This document shows positions 24,423 to 36,450 of a DNA stretch of 64,000 nucleotides, piece by piece (the stretch's first letter is position 1; each line of letters begins with the position of its first letter). The translations under genes were made by a program, and so were the position numbers. The notes beneath the pieces were generated by a model. It saw only the letters and a list, made by a program, of their open reading frames with translations. It made no database searches and was not told the DNA's origin. Source of the stretch: Heterodera schachtii (Eukaryota; Nematoda; Chromadorea; Rhabditida; Heteroderidae); NCBI GenBank assembly GCA_023374025.1, contig SIJG01000009.1, positions 1,243,558 through 1,307,557 of the forward strand, given 5' to 3'.

Positions 24423-25100
24423 TTAATCCGAGCAAACAAATGGACAATCGTTGGAACAAAACCCTTCTTTAAATTGCCAAAGATCAACATACAGAGTTCA
24501 GTTTAGGCTTTTTGCTTAAGCAAATGAATTTTCTGGCATAATATTTTCACTGAAATTACCCGTGGTAACACTGAAATTACGCGTGGTATAATTTTTTCGC
24601 TGTGCCCTCGGCAATTAAAACGCGAAGAGTTGCAAAGGTTTCAATAATGAGCAATTGTCGTGTCTTAGTAATTTACAATATTTTGGCTCGGTTTTTATTT
24701 GCTGAAACTAATCTGCTTTATTTGGGAGTTAAATTTGTGAATATTTTGCTGATTTTTAAGCTAAATATTTTTTTTTCACAATAACAAAACAGTGAATTTC
24801 CAAATTGTAAGGAGGAAACTCATTCTTATAATATTTATCATCCGCCTAATAGTAAGTGATTTTATAAATAAATCAAAACGATCTCTCAACATTATAAAAA
24901 TTCAAAAATAGAGAGTTGAAATTATGAAATTAAATTTTCAATATTTTTAAGCATGGCGCTTCATTTTTTTATTTCTCCTTTTTATTTATTATTTTTTAAT
25001 AAGAATTTTAAAAATACAAATGATTTTCTTTGATGGTTTTTTGGCCTTAATTTGGCTGCTTAAATACATCCGCATCAGTTTCTTTCGCTTTTTCCTCCTC
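24423..25100. other. Spacer between the inverted Srt genes
   Basis: AT-rich convergent 3' region. A short direct repeat (GAAATTACCCGTGGTA / GAAATTACGCGTGGTA) occurs at about 24553-24592. No gene. Confidence 0.5.
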
Positions 25101-26707
25101 ATGTTAACGCCGGCTGGACTACAGTAACTCCGCCGGAGCTGCTGGTACGGTTACGCTTGAACACTTTCAGGTACAGCAGGCGACAGTCGTGGCGGATGGT
25201 TTTGTTCAGCGCCAAATAAATGACGGGGGGCAGCCCTTGGGACAATTGGACAATTTAATGGGCAAAAAGCGAACGATGGGATGATACCATGGGCATGGAA
25301 CCTCAAATTTAAAATGGGAAAATTGAGCGTGATTTATGAGTGTTACCAGGAAAACTCCGCTAGAGTAATGGCCCATTGGTCGACTTCGTACCATTGCATG
25401 AACACGTAGAGAGTGCCGGTCAAAATGTTAGTCAGCGAAATCAGAAACACTTGGACAAAAGTCTAAAGCCATGGCAATGCATCCTTCGTCTGTTCTGATT
25501 GTTTGTCCCTTTTCCCAATGCTTTGCCTTCGCTTGCATTGCGCTGAGTTCGGAGACGACGGCGCCATTCTTTCGGATATCGACGAAAAGTTTGATGGCCA
25601 AGATCAGATAAATGAACGGGCAGAAGAAAGCCACGGCAATGTCTTGGACAATTTGGAGCCGATTTTCAAACTGAATTTTAAAAAACGGAAATGGAACGGT
25701 TACGGTAAGGGAAAAGCGGCCACCTCACGCCTATTGTCACTACGGTAGCCAGAAAAAGGGTAGAAGAACCAGCCGAAATAGAGGCTACTGTACACAGCGG
25801 GTTTAAGGAAAAGTGCCCAATAGAGGGCGTAGAGAGAGCAGCCGAAGAGCCAAAGGGACACGCGACGGCCAGAGAACAAAAGGTGGGACAGAGAGGGCGA
25901 GCCGATCTCGAGACAGCGGTTGAACGCCAACACCTGACGAACAACAACTCCATGTTTACCGATTCATCAAGGGTTGGACCGGATAAAGACGAAGCACAGT
26001 CCGGCATTTTTTTGAGGGAAAAAGGTTAAGCCTTGTATGGCGCAGGACTTTGCGTATACCAAGCTTATCAAAAGCCATCTTATCCATATGCAAATATCCA
26101 TAAGTCCAACTAACAAAATGTACCCAAATCAAATGGTAAGAGTTGGGTTTAATGGTGAAACTATTACCAAATCAGCTGTGCTTTCCGCTATCCAAAGGGC
26201 TAAATAAATGTTTAAAGAATTTGCATTTTTTAAAATTAATTTCCAACATGACACTGCCACTCCGATGAAATAAATCAGCTTGGGATGAGAGCAGAAAACG
26301 GCCCCGTGCAAATTGAGCCATCCGCTGAAGAAGCCAAGGATCCACAGAATGCCAAAGTCAGTGATGCCCTTATAAAAGAGCAATTTGTAGCAGGAATTCT
26401 CGCGCAAATGCTTCCAAATGGAGTACATACAGGGCAAATAAAGTATCTAATTGATTGGAAATTAACTAATTTGAGTTGATTGCACAGTATCAGTGAATTA
26501 ATGTCCCCCATTACAGTATTCCCATGGCTCTAATTATGAAATGTTCACTTTTGTCTTCAATTTTACATAATAAATGGCGCACAAAACGCAGATGGCGATT
26601 GACTCGGGCACAAATTGCCTTTTCTCCAATGGAATTGCGCCGATGTCCAACCCCGTGCAATTGTAAAGCCTTTCGTACTCGGCATGACGTAAGACGAACA
26701 GTTCCAT
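25101..26707 (-). CDS. Srt-family serpentine chemoreceptor (copy 2, inverted)
   Basis: Minus-strand paralogue of the receptor at 22.7-24.4 kb. First exon 26567-26707 (MELFVLRHAEYERLYNCTGL). Then LPCMYSIWKHLRENSCYKLL, GFFSGWLNLHGAVFC, ALWIAESTADL, VLAFNRCLEIGSPSLSHLLF, IAVAFFCPFIYLILAIKLFV, ILTGTLYVFMQWYEVDQWAI and GLPPVIYLALNKTIRHDC; the stop is at 25101-25103. Exon 4 is nearly identical to copy 1 at DNA level while exons 2, 5 and 6 differ more, which suggests patchy gene conversion or selection. An upstream in-frame ATG at 26734 would add nine residues. The last introns show the same unresolved phases as copy 1. Confidence 0.75.
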
Positions 26708-27899
26708 TTGATCTGCTGAATTCAATCCGAACAAAATTAAAAATCAAATTTTTTTTATCGCTTCTCATATTTATAGAGGTCTTTATCGAACTGCAATTTT
26801 TACCAAACATAAAAAATAAGAAGCATATAAAAATCAGTATAGAAAAACTATTTTTTTGGTATTTTTCAAGAATTAGCCAAGGTTTGCTCAAAATTTCAAA
26901 AAAATGTAATTTTTTCAAAAACAACATAAAAATCTAGAAGAAATTTGGGTAGGCATTAATTGTAGTGATCAAAAGTTTTTTTATCACCATGATCAAACAG
27001 TCACTCTTTTATTAAGACATTCCATTGGATCACTGACGAATGTTTTGAGCGATTAAACTTTGAGTAATTTTGAAATGGGCTGTAATTTAAGGCTGTCCCT
27101 AATGAGTGTTTAACAATGCATATTTAATTTATGGCTCCATTTGTTATTCCGAAAAATAATTTCTCTTTGTTTTGCCTTCGGCGGACCACCCAAAACGTTT
27201 TTTAAGCCGTGCCATTTTTTCTCATTGCAATTCCATTCCAAACAATAACTGGCCAGACAATAAACTGACGAAAATTAATTAATTCCTTTTTAATTGACGA
27301 ACAATTAAAAAATACACAAAGTGTGAGAAGAATAATTACAGGGAATGAAATCAAATTGGGTGGCGTGGGAAAACGCCAAAGAAATTCAAAAAGGAAAAAA
27401 TAAATAAAGGAAAAAATAGCGGCGCATTGAAAGCAGAGAATTCGGTTTTAAAGAGTGCAAATTTAATTTTAAAAAACATGGAATTTTCAATCAGAAATAA
27501 TGACGATTTAAATTTTATTAGAAAGGCCTCAATTTGGGATCTAAAGACCTCCCGCCGCCATTTAATAGAAACTAAAAATTAGAACGACGGATAAATTTAG
27601 AAAAGTACGGTGCTTTTCGGTTAAAATTTATAATATTCCGAGATGGAAGTATTAATCAAAGGTCCCACCCAAACTCAAATTGCTCAAAAAAATTAGAAAA
27701 ATATTAGGGAATCGCTTTTGTACCGGCGGTGCCGAAATTGCCGGCGGGGAAATTTAGGAATATTGGCTCACACTTAAACGATTTGCACCTAAAAAGAATA
27801 ATTTGCGGATTATTAAGCTATGATTTAAAAAAAGGAAAGACTTGATTAATTTTTTCTTGTTAAATTTAAGTAATTAAATTTTAATTCAATAAAGTAAAT
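26708..27899. other. AT-rich intergenic region
   Basis: No gene supported. 27720-27760 resembles the dispersed GC-word repeat (ACCGGCGGTGCC). Confidence 0.4.
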
Positions 27900-28382
27900 G
27901 TAATTTGTTTAAAAACACTTTCTTTTTTCTGTTTGCGAACAAAAGTTGGGACATTTATTTACATATTTCGAGATTTTTATACATATTTGGTACATTTTTG
28001 GACTTTTTCGGACTTTTTCATACATTTTTTACAATTTTGAGGATTTTTTACAGAAATTTTTGAAAATCCTCAAAAAATACAAAATTTCGGCAAATTTTTC
28101 GTACATTTTTTCTTTTTTTTTTTTTACATATTTTGAGAATTTTTGAAAATTTATAAAATTTCATGTGAAAAAATAAAAAACAAAAATTAATTTTTCAAAA
28201 CTTAAATGTATTCTAAGTAAATAAATTTTGTGCTTATTTCATCCTTTTCGAAGAATTTTTTCCAAAAAAAATAATTATTTTTCAATTTTTACATATTTGG
28301 TACATAGGGTATTTTGTACATATTTCTTACATATTTGAGGGATTTTTTTTACAAATTTATGTACATATTTTTGACATCCCTA
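27900..28382. mobile_element. Truncated hAT-like MITE
   Basis: The right end reads GTACATATTTTTGACATCCC followed by TA, like the family terminus. The interior has ACATATTT words and GTTTGCGAACAAAAGTTGGG, also present near 47440 (opposite strand). The left terminus is not recognisable. Confidence 0.45.
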
Positions 28383-29599
28383 ATGTTCCACGCGGATTTC
28401 CGGAAATTTCGAATTTCGAAAAATTTTGACAAGCAAAAATAGGCAGCAAAATTCATCTTTACATTGATTTCTTAATTATTTCGGAATGTTGTTCTTTTCA
28501 TGTTTTGTAAAAAATTAAAATTGGATTAATAAAAAACAAATTTATAAAATACAATTTAAGACTAAACAACGGAAAAACACAACAAATTATAAACAAATTA
28601 AAGAAATAAACAACTATCATAATCTTCATTGATTATTATAATTTTCATAAATATTGTCTGATAAATGAAAAATTTATAAATTTACTTGAAAATTTATACC
28701 GATAAAAATGTATGTAGTAAAATAAGAAAGATGATTAAACGAAAATTGAAGAGACAGAAGGAATATCATTAAAATTTGGCTGAAAAACATCAGAATTTAA
28801 AAAATTCAAAAAAATGAAATTTTCTTATTATTTAAAAATATTTTATTATGTCAGGCGGTGCCGATTATAGGCTTATAAACAATTACTTATCGTCATAAAT
28901 AAAAATAATTTCTAAAAATATAAAAAATACTCTAAAGTTAACTCACAACAATTTGAAGATTTATAAATCAATAAAAAATGAATTGGAAACAGAATCGATC
29001 GTCGGGAAAGCCGAATTTTGTTGACAACCAAAAATCAATAAAATGTTGACTAATTGAAAGAATGAATCAAATTTGTATAACTTGATAATTTTCGATAGCC
29101 CAAATATTTTATCCCGCTAAATTTCAAAAAAATTCGTTAAGTTTCAAAAAAGTTATGACCTTTGAAACTCAAGAAATCAAGTTTTTTGAACATTTTTCAT
29201 CATGAGTTTCTTGAAACCTAACGAATTTTTTTTCGAAATTTTGCTTCCGCAGTGCCGGACCAAGGATAGCACGACGATTCTCTGCTGAGCATTCTTTGGC
29301 ACTTTGACAGCATTTGGCGTCTGCCCAACGGAGTGTAGAAAAAAAAAACAATAAAAACTAGTTAGTGTCATTATTTATTAAGTGAAAGAAAAAATAAAGC
29401 AAACGAAATATTCAGCAACAGATTTGAACTTATTTGCTTTTTTCATTTTAATTATATTTTTAATCATCAAAATTGATGAAATGAAAACAGAAAAGAAAAA
29501 ATTGAAAAAAAAAATCATTTGATGAAATATTTGGAGAAAAATGTGAAGAAAAAAAGAAAAGAATTGAAAAAACAATAAAAACTAGTTAGTGTCATTATT
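28383..29599. other. AT-rich intergenic region with a local duplication
   Basis: A segment beginning AACAATAAAAACTAGTTAGT at about 29348 recurs in direct orientation at about 29571. 29240-29335 is less AT-rich but its frames give no recognisable protein. Confidence 0.4.
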
Positions 29600-30017
29600 T
29601 AATAAGTGAAAGAAAAAATAAAGCAAAGATGACGAAAATATTCAATAAAAGAATCGGATAAAATTGATGGAAAATTATCGAAAAAATTATGGACAAATCG
29701 CACATATATTCAAAAATGGATCAAAGAATTGGGGCTTATCAAAAGAAATGGTACAAATCAAAAAGCAATGATGAAAAGTTTGAAAGTGTGAAAAATTCAG
29801 TGAAATGAAAAATCAATGAAATGAGAAATGATTTTAACAAAAAAGAAAATATTCTTTAAAAGAATGAAAACAAAATTATAGAGATGAAAAAATAAAAATG
29901 TATTGGCAAATTAAAAAAGATTATCCAAAATGAGTGAAAGAAATATTTCAAAAATGATGAAAATTAATAGAAAAAGTATTTTTAATTGGAAGAAACAATT
30001 TAAGAAAGAGAGTTGAT
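29600..30017 (+). pseudogene. Degenerate W-K-K-x-F helix-turn-helix-like locus
   Basis: Fragments in several frames: EKIMDKSHIYSK plus W-I-K-E-L-G-L after a shift, and a terminal KMMKINRKSIFNWKKQFKKE before a stop at 30015. Spacing and motif match the loci at 13 kb and 44-45 kb. Broken by many stops. Confidence 0.35.
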
Positions 30018-30049
30018 GAATGAAAAAAGAGATGTTTTTTCAGGTGCTA

Positions 30050-30200
30050 GTGCGTTTCGTAAAAACTGCCACCCATGCGCGTTTCGTAAAACTGCCAGCG
30101 CGTTTCGTAAAACTGCCAAATTGGTATTTTTTTAAAACCCCCACCCATGCGCGTTTCGTAAAACCGCCAGCGCGTTTCGTAAAACTGCCAATGGGTTCCA
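30050..30200. repeat. Tandem GCGTTTCGTAAAACTGCCA repeat
   Basis: Six copies of a unit GCGTTTCGTAAAACTGCCA, some with a CCCATGC spacer, between about 30050 and 30190. It sits immediately left of the long hairpin at 30220. Confidence 0.75.
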
Positions 30201-30219
30201 AAACAAAATGGCTAATATA

Positions 30220-30690
30220 TATAAATTCATAACTTGGCCCAAATTCAACCAAATTAATATTTCATGGTATCATTCAATAGCTTTAATTGTTCTCTTTCAG
30301 ATTATATTTTTCGTAAATTTTTAACTTAAGTATGAGAAAAGTTATAAAGCATTGAACATCCTATGTTTTTTGCAATGATCATGCAAATAGAAGTATAAAC
30401 ATTAAAATTTTAAAGTCTTTAAAATGCAATTGAGCCAAAATTAATTATATATTCGATAGCCCTAAGAATTCTCTATTTACCTTTAAAATTTCAGAAAATT
30501 TCGTTTAGTTTTAAAAAAGTTTTTGCAAAAAATTCTGACTTAGGATTTTCGAAATTTTGTGACAATAACTTTTCTCATACTTAAGTTAAAAATTTACGAA
30601 AAATATATTCTGAAAGAGAACAATTAAAGCTATTGAATGATACCATGAAATATTAATTTGGTTGAATTTGGGCCAAGTTATGAATTTATA
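30220..30690. repeat. Long inverted repeat (about 126-bp arms)
   Basis: Left arm 30220-30345 and right arm 30565-30690 are nearly perfect reverse complements (TATAAATTCATAACTTGGCC against GGCCAAGTTATGAATTTATA), with a loop of about 220 nt. No coding potential. Transcription would give a long hairpin RNA. Confidence 0.85.
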
Positions 30691-31342
30691 TTCAAGGATT
30701 TGTTTTTTTTCTTCTTTTTTGTCCGTTCTTTAATCGTTTATATCGGGGATTTTTCAAGCCTTTTTAAATTTTTCATTAAAAATTACCCGTACAACTTTAG
30801 AAAACAATTTTATAAAACCTTATTATTTCCAGTATATAATTAAAATTTGAATTCCTAAAAAATGTTTTCAAATTGATGTTATAAATAAAAAAATTTAATA
30901 AAACAAAGTTTTTGCATATTATTTCAAATTTTTCTAATTGTTTCGTTATTTTGCATTTGAAAGAGTAATTAATGAAAATAATAATTTAAAAATCTGTTAT
31001 TTCATTGGCTTTTAATGTTAAATTATTCTCAGTTAACAAATAACAAAAAAAGTTCCAAAAACTTTTTTATCTTGAAAAATATCTTTAAGAAAAAACTTCT
31101 TTTAAAAATTTTGAAAATTTGCAGACAGTTTTTAGCAACAATTTTTCGTTTTTATTATCCATTTGGTATTAGCAACTGAAAAACCGGCCTGTTTTATTAC
31201 TTCACTCAAATATCAATAGAATGGCTTTTTGTTGATTAATAAAAGAAATTATTATAAATTCCAACCAAAAATCAATAAATTTTAATTGAAAATTAGCATA
31301 AAAAGGCAAAATAATTAATAGATACTAATTATTATTTATCAT

Positions 31343-31896
31343 TAGGGCTATAAATTATATGCACTAAAAAATGCCAAATATGCGCATAAAATATGCACTA
31401 AAAATCCTTCAAATATGCCCTAAAAACCCGAAAAATGACCAAATATGCACTAAAATATGCCTTAAAAACTGCCAAAAATTGTGTAAAAATTCAGAATTGA
31501 CTTTAAAAACTCCAAAACAATGGCTAAGGTGCTTTTTTTAGATAATTGCAAAAATTTTAAATTTCAACTTTATATATGCAATTTTGAATTTTTTTTTTTT
31601 TTTTGAATTTTTATTTTATGCTCAAATAAAATTACTTTTTTTGTATCATTTGTTTCAAAAAAAATTTATTGAATTTTTCTTATGAAAATTTGCCAAAAAT
31701 GATCGAAATATGCTCTAAAAACGCAAACATTGTAAAATATGCATTTATTCTCGAAAACCCCCAAAATATGCTTTTATATACACTAAAAACCTTCACCAAA
31801 TCAAAAAATTTTAAAGCAGAAAGGCTATTTTTGAGCTCCTTTCTTCATAGCATATGCGCAGAAAAAATATGCAAAAGCATATAATTTATAGCCCTA
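31343..31896. mobile_element. hAT-like MITE with perfect 8-bp TSD
   Basis: Terminal inverted repeats TAGGGCTATAAATTATATGC and the complement GCATATAATTTATAGCCCTA. A perfect 8-bp duplication TTTATCAT lies at 31335-31342 and 31897-31904. The interior repeats ATATGC words. No transposase ORF. Confidence 0.85.
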
Positions 31897-32000
31897 TTTA
31901 TCATTAATTTTAGCTAAATTGGAGATGAAGCCAATTGAAATTCTGCTGTTTTCTATTTTTTGGCTGCATGGCCCTTTCTTAGCCATAGGTAAATTAATAA

Positions 32001-33156
32001 ATGCCATATAAAATTCAGAAATTTGCAAAAACTCTTTTAACAAACAATCATTACCAAACCAGTGGTGAAATTGTGTTCACGATTTCCAAATTCAAATCAT
32101 TTTCGGAAGGACGAGGACCACATTATTTTTACAGTGACAAAGTGTTCATCAACGGAATGCCATGGAAAATTGCGATTAAGCACGCCAAAAATGGATCTCT
32201 TGGATTTTCTTTGTGTATCTATGGTTATAAAAATGGTAAACGAAATTTTGATTTACATATTCAGACACCTAAAAATTGGGAATATGAAGAAATCAATTAA
32301 AAGAAAAAATAAATTAAAGTTTTAGATTTTGCTATTTGCTGCAAAGCAGAATTCGAATTATCCATTGTTTCATCCTCAAAAAACGATGAAGAAATTAAAA
32401 AGTCATTTTTTCATCATTTCACTGATGGGGGAATTAGGGATTGCTGGCCTCAAGACAATTATGCATTTGGAAAATTTAAGGAAAATAAAAACGATTTGTA
32501 TTTTATTAATAAATTAATTGAAAAAGTTCCAATTTTTATTATTGAATAAATCCAGATTTTATAATTTTAATATTAAATTTTAGAAACTAATGAACAAAAG
32601 GAAAAGTTATTATAATGTGGAGGAGGACACAATGACATTCAAAGCGAAAGTGAAAGCGGAAAAACCTTTTCCAATTCGGTAATTAATTAATTAATAATTA
32701 ATTATTTCATTTGCGTATTTATTCATTGAATTTAGCGGTATTTCTGCTGATGACACTTTGTTGGTCAACGGACAAATGTTTTTTGTGAACAAATACGTAA
32801 TAAAACAATGAAAAATTTAAGGGAAATAACACAAATAAACAAAAAGTTTATTAATTTGCAATTTTCTTTTTGTTTTGCTTCAATCCTAACAATTTTTAGA
32901 TTTTGGCGGCTCAATCAAAACTTTTTTAAAGCTTTATTTTTTGGAGAGAATGCATATGAAACTCCCAAGATTGATATTAATTCTATTGAAAATGCCGAGA
33001 AATGTTTTGAACAATTAATTTCCGTAATTAACTCACCAAATGCCGCGGTTTATGGTAATATTTGAATAAAATATTTTTCATGCCAACAATTATTTAGAAG
33101 ATTGTGTTAAGAATGTTCTTCAATTAGCCAAACATTTTAATTTGTCTGCCGTTTAA
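32001..33156 (+). pseudogene. MATH-BTB copy, truncated and frameshifted
   Basis: Start MPYKIQKFAKTLLTNNHYQT, then the first half of a MATH domain (GEIVFTISKFKSFSEG, INGMPWKIAIKHAKNGSLGF). It splices in phase 1 to CKAEFELSIVSSSKNDEE, then to VEEDTMTFKAKVKAEK. The BTB half has VNGQMFFVNKY and ALFFGENAYETPKIDI, but a 1-nt shift near 32927 breaks it (stop after AAQSKLF). The last exon ends in LAKHFNLSAV and a stop at 33154, so the region after BTB is missing. The next copy begins immediately after. An upstream ATG at 31925 gives a signal-peptide-like start (MKPIEILLFSIFWLHGPFLA), but it does not splice in phase. Confidence 0.6.
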
Positions 33157-34642
33157 ATTAACCGATGCCGCGGTCAAATTCTTTTTAAAGTGACCGAATT
33201 TAGCTCATTTCCTGAAGGATATGATTTTGAAAAAAAAAGTGATGAAGTGTCCATTGGCGGAATGCCATGGCAATTTTCGATTCAACGTTATGGTTATGAC
33301 TATCTTATCTATAAAGTGTCTCCTCGTGGACTTTATGGTGAAATTAATTCATAAATTTTGTTGATAAATTGAAATTTTAATTTCCTGAAACTCCAAATCT
33401 TGAATATTTCACTTTATTTTTCGGATTTGAATTTTGAAACTGCCGTCGAATTTTGCATTATTTCTGCCTCAAAAAGCGATGAATGGTTTATGCGAAGAGG
33501 AAATTTGGAATCATTTAGTAAAAACAGTTTCCGGGATAGATTTTGTAGATATTATGAGGTATATTATGCTTTTTTTTTTTATTTTTTCAATAGTGAAACT
33601 TAAGGAATTTTTGGACCCAGCAAATGGCGTATACGACGAGAAAGAGGACGCATAACACTCAAAGCGGAAATCACTGTGAAAAACGAGGAGAAAGAGCGAA
33701 TGACGTAATTAATTAATGATCAATTAATGCCATTTAAATTTAATACATTTTTAGTGAGTTTTAAGCACAACACAAATTAATGGTTAATGGCCAAGTGGTG
33801 AATTGAACAAATTTGTAAGAAATATGAAAATATTAAAACTTAACAATTATTCTTTTTTAGCTTTTGGCTGCTCATTCGGAATTTTTCAAAATTTTATTTT
33901 TTGAATTTAACGAAAAAATGCCAAAAATAGAAATTGGAAATGATAAAAATGCAATACCAAAAATAGAGATTGGCAATGATGAAAATGGGAACTTTTGAAA
34001 AATTGATTTCCTTTGTGAATTCACCGAATGAAGGAATTGGACGGTAATTTGAAATGAACAAAATGGCTATGGAATTCCCATCAAAATTGAATGAAATAAT
34101 ATTTTTACGCTTTTAAATTGGCAAATAAAATTCTTAAATCCGATAAAATTAAAATAATTTAATAATGTTAAATTATAATTAAGATAATTCTGTAGAAAAT
34201 GTCCTTTTGTTGGCTGATCGTTTTCTGTTGGATTCTGTTGTGAATCGCTGTGCACATTTTTTGGTCAAAAAAAGCAAAAAATATTCATTCACAAAATTCT
34301 GCTGGCACACCAATACAACTTCATTTTCGTAAAGGTCAAAATATAAATAGAATTAAATAATTTCCAATAATTCAGAAGAAATTGATGAACGATATGGTTT
34401 ATGGTATTCCTGTTGAAGAATATTTTCCAACTGTTAATTATCTCATCGAAAAATTCAAAATCGATGAAAAAGCATTGAAGGAAAATAATCTTAAGAAAAT
34501 TTATGAGTATAAAAGTGAATATGGTTATGTCCAACTCAAAGATTTATTTCGAAATGTCATTTTGCTGTTCGATCATTTCAAATTTGACGCTGAATTGGTG
34601 GATGAACTGAAAAAGTACATCGGAAAAGAAGAAAGTGATTAG
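33157..34642 (+). pseudogene. MATH-BTB copy, duplicate of the gene at 1-1244, decaying
   Basis: Begins inside a MATH domain (AVKFFLKVTEFSSFPEGYDF, IGGMPWQFSIQRYG) directly after the stop of the previous copy, with no start region. The rest is collinear with the intact gene at 1-1244. Defects against that gene: the MATH acceptor TTTTCAG became TTTTCGG (33423); a base lost at EDAITF creates a stop (33653); bases lost at VNVNKY (about 33798) and around 33980-34040 shift frame; part of the BTB acid loop is duplicated (33956-33990). The last exon (34382-34642) remains open: MVYGIPVEEYFPTVNYLIEK. Confidence 0.75.
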
Positions 34643-35795
34643 GGAGAAAGTAACACGGAAGGGAATGATTGAGAAGAAGAAAGTGAATGGGAATGATCAA
34701 GCAAAAATTTTTTGTCCGAAATTTCTTCCTTTTTTTTCGTTTTCTTTTTGTTCTGTACTTTAAAATTTGGCCTCTAAAAATCAGCCGAACTCTTTTCCAA
34801 CAATTTTTTTGGAAGCCGGAAAATGCGACACCAAAAAATCCGACACCGTGGATTTTTTAAGATAGGAATGGGAAAGAAAATGGGTGCAGGTTCGATCCCG
34901 CTCCATGGCACCAATATTTTTATTTTTTTATAATATTTTTTAGAAAATTTTCTCCTATTTAAGAGCTTTTGAGTAATACATAGCATGATTGTATAAATTT
35001 GTTGGAAAACCTTCAAAAAATTTTTTCAAAAAAATAATTTTAATTTTTTGGAAGGAAATAAAATTATTGGTGCCGTGGATCGGCATTCCTATCTATATTT
35101 ATTTTTAAAAATCTAAGTTTGGTGTCGCATTTTCAGGGAGCCCATTTTATTATGTTTTCAGTCATATTTAGAAATAAAAAGTTGTTCCTGAACCGGTTAA
35201 AATTACCGAAAATCTACGTGAACGTATTTATCCATAAATTTTCTTGTTATAAATTATTTGCAAGTTGCCGAAATATAGTGAAACATTAGCGCTTATCCCT
35301 CACCCATTGCACCAAGATTTATGTTTATTATGTCAGGAACGAGAGAGAACGGGGGAAGGGAAAATTGTGCTTTTCCTAATCTAATCAATTACGGAAGGCG
35401 CCGCCACAAAAATTTATTTGGAATCATTTCAACAAAGCCATTTTTGGTAATATTTAGAGATTTAGATAAGATAATTTTTAAAAATTAAATTTCAAATGTA
35501 AAAAGAAATGTACCGAATGAAACAATAAAATAATATTAAATTTGTAAGGGGAGGTGAGAAAAGAACACGTAAGTAATTTTAAAATTGATCAATTAAATGA
35601 ATTTATTAACTAATCCAATTAACATTTGTGCAAAATTCAACTTTAATTGCTGACAAATGCCCTTCTATTCGTTAATTTTTCAAAACTGGTATTACTCTGA
35701 TTTTTGTCAATATAAATATCTATTGCATAATTTTATATGCTACTATTCAAATTATTATGTTATACTAAAAAAAATTAGCATCCATTGTGGTATAT
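34643..35795. other. Intergenic with probable inverted-repeat element (34812-35140)
   Basis: GAAAATGCGACACCAAA near 34817 is matched by its complement near 35120, suggesting a ~0.33-kb element. Inside it, GGTTCGATCCC at about 34889 resembles a tRNA B box, but no tRNA folds. A GGCGCCGCC repeat is at 35397. Confidence 0.45.
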
Positions 35796-35859
35796 TCAGA
35801 TATTCACAAAAAAAAAAAAGATAATGGAATTTAAGAGGGTGCCAAAGAAGCCAGCGTAG

Positions 35860-36450
35860 TAAAGAAATAGTTCACACCATACGTCCTTTCTCGCACCCCT
35901 TTTACATCCCACACAGAAAACTGCATTAAATTTAATTCTCCTATATATGTCTCTCTGATGTGGCGCTCTCTCGCCGATTTGCGCTCGCTGGCGCCGTTTC
36001 CCGTCCGCACGCGTGCACAGTGTTTGCTTGTCAGTGTTTTGGTCGCCGCATTCTCTCTTCCGCTTCTCCATTGTCTGGCCGTTATCGCAGTGATGAATTC
36101 ATTGAATTCTCTCACTATCACTCACTTTCTGTGTGTTGATATCGATAACGGACTCTGTCTGCGCACGCCTGGCGCTGCATAGACACAACAGCAGTTGATG
36201 TGTCTGACTCTCTGTGGAAATATCACACTGCACAGTGATATTTCTCTTGTACGCGTACGCGTCTGTCTCTGTCCAAAAGAGCAGCAGAGAGTGCAAATGA
36301 AGGCAATGGAGTGAAGAGACCAATCGCTGCAGAGATTGTTATGAGAATGTGTGCTTAAAACACAGCGGCAGACACAACGAGCGAGCGATGCTCAGTCTGG
36401 CAAGGACAAAGCACAAAGTGGGCGGTTGCATTCGGTTGGAGTCGGCTTGA
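35860..36450. other. GC-richer non-coding patch with palindromes
   Basis: Base composition differs sharply from its surroundings. CT/GA-rich words (CTCTCTC, GAGAGAG) and CpGs are frequent. A palindrome sits at 36217-36244 (arms GAAATATCAC and GTGATATTTC) and ACGCGTACGCGT follows near 36251. TATATA near 35943 could be a minus-strand TATA box. No ORF in it resembles a protein. Candidate promoter or 5' region of an unseen transcript. Confidence 0.35.

Noticed and set aside
30040..30252. Neuropeptide-like precursor on the minus strand (repeated FTKR)
   Set aside because: The Lys-Arg sites come from a tandem DNA repeat; no signal peptide, and the frame runs into the hairpin arm.
31925..31990. Signal-peptide exon for the MATH-BTB copy at 32001
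   Set aside because: The donor after ATAG is phase 1 and splicing to the MATH exon gives a stop; MATH-BTB proteins are normally intracellular.
34880..34920. tRNA 3' half (GGTTCGATCCC, CCATGGCACCA)
   Set aside because: No matching 5' half upstream; it lies inside an inverted-repeat element.
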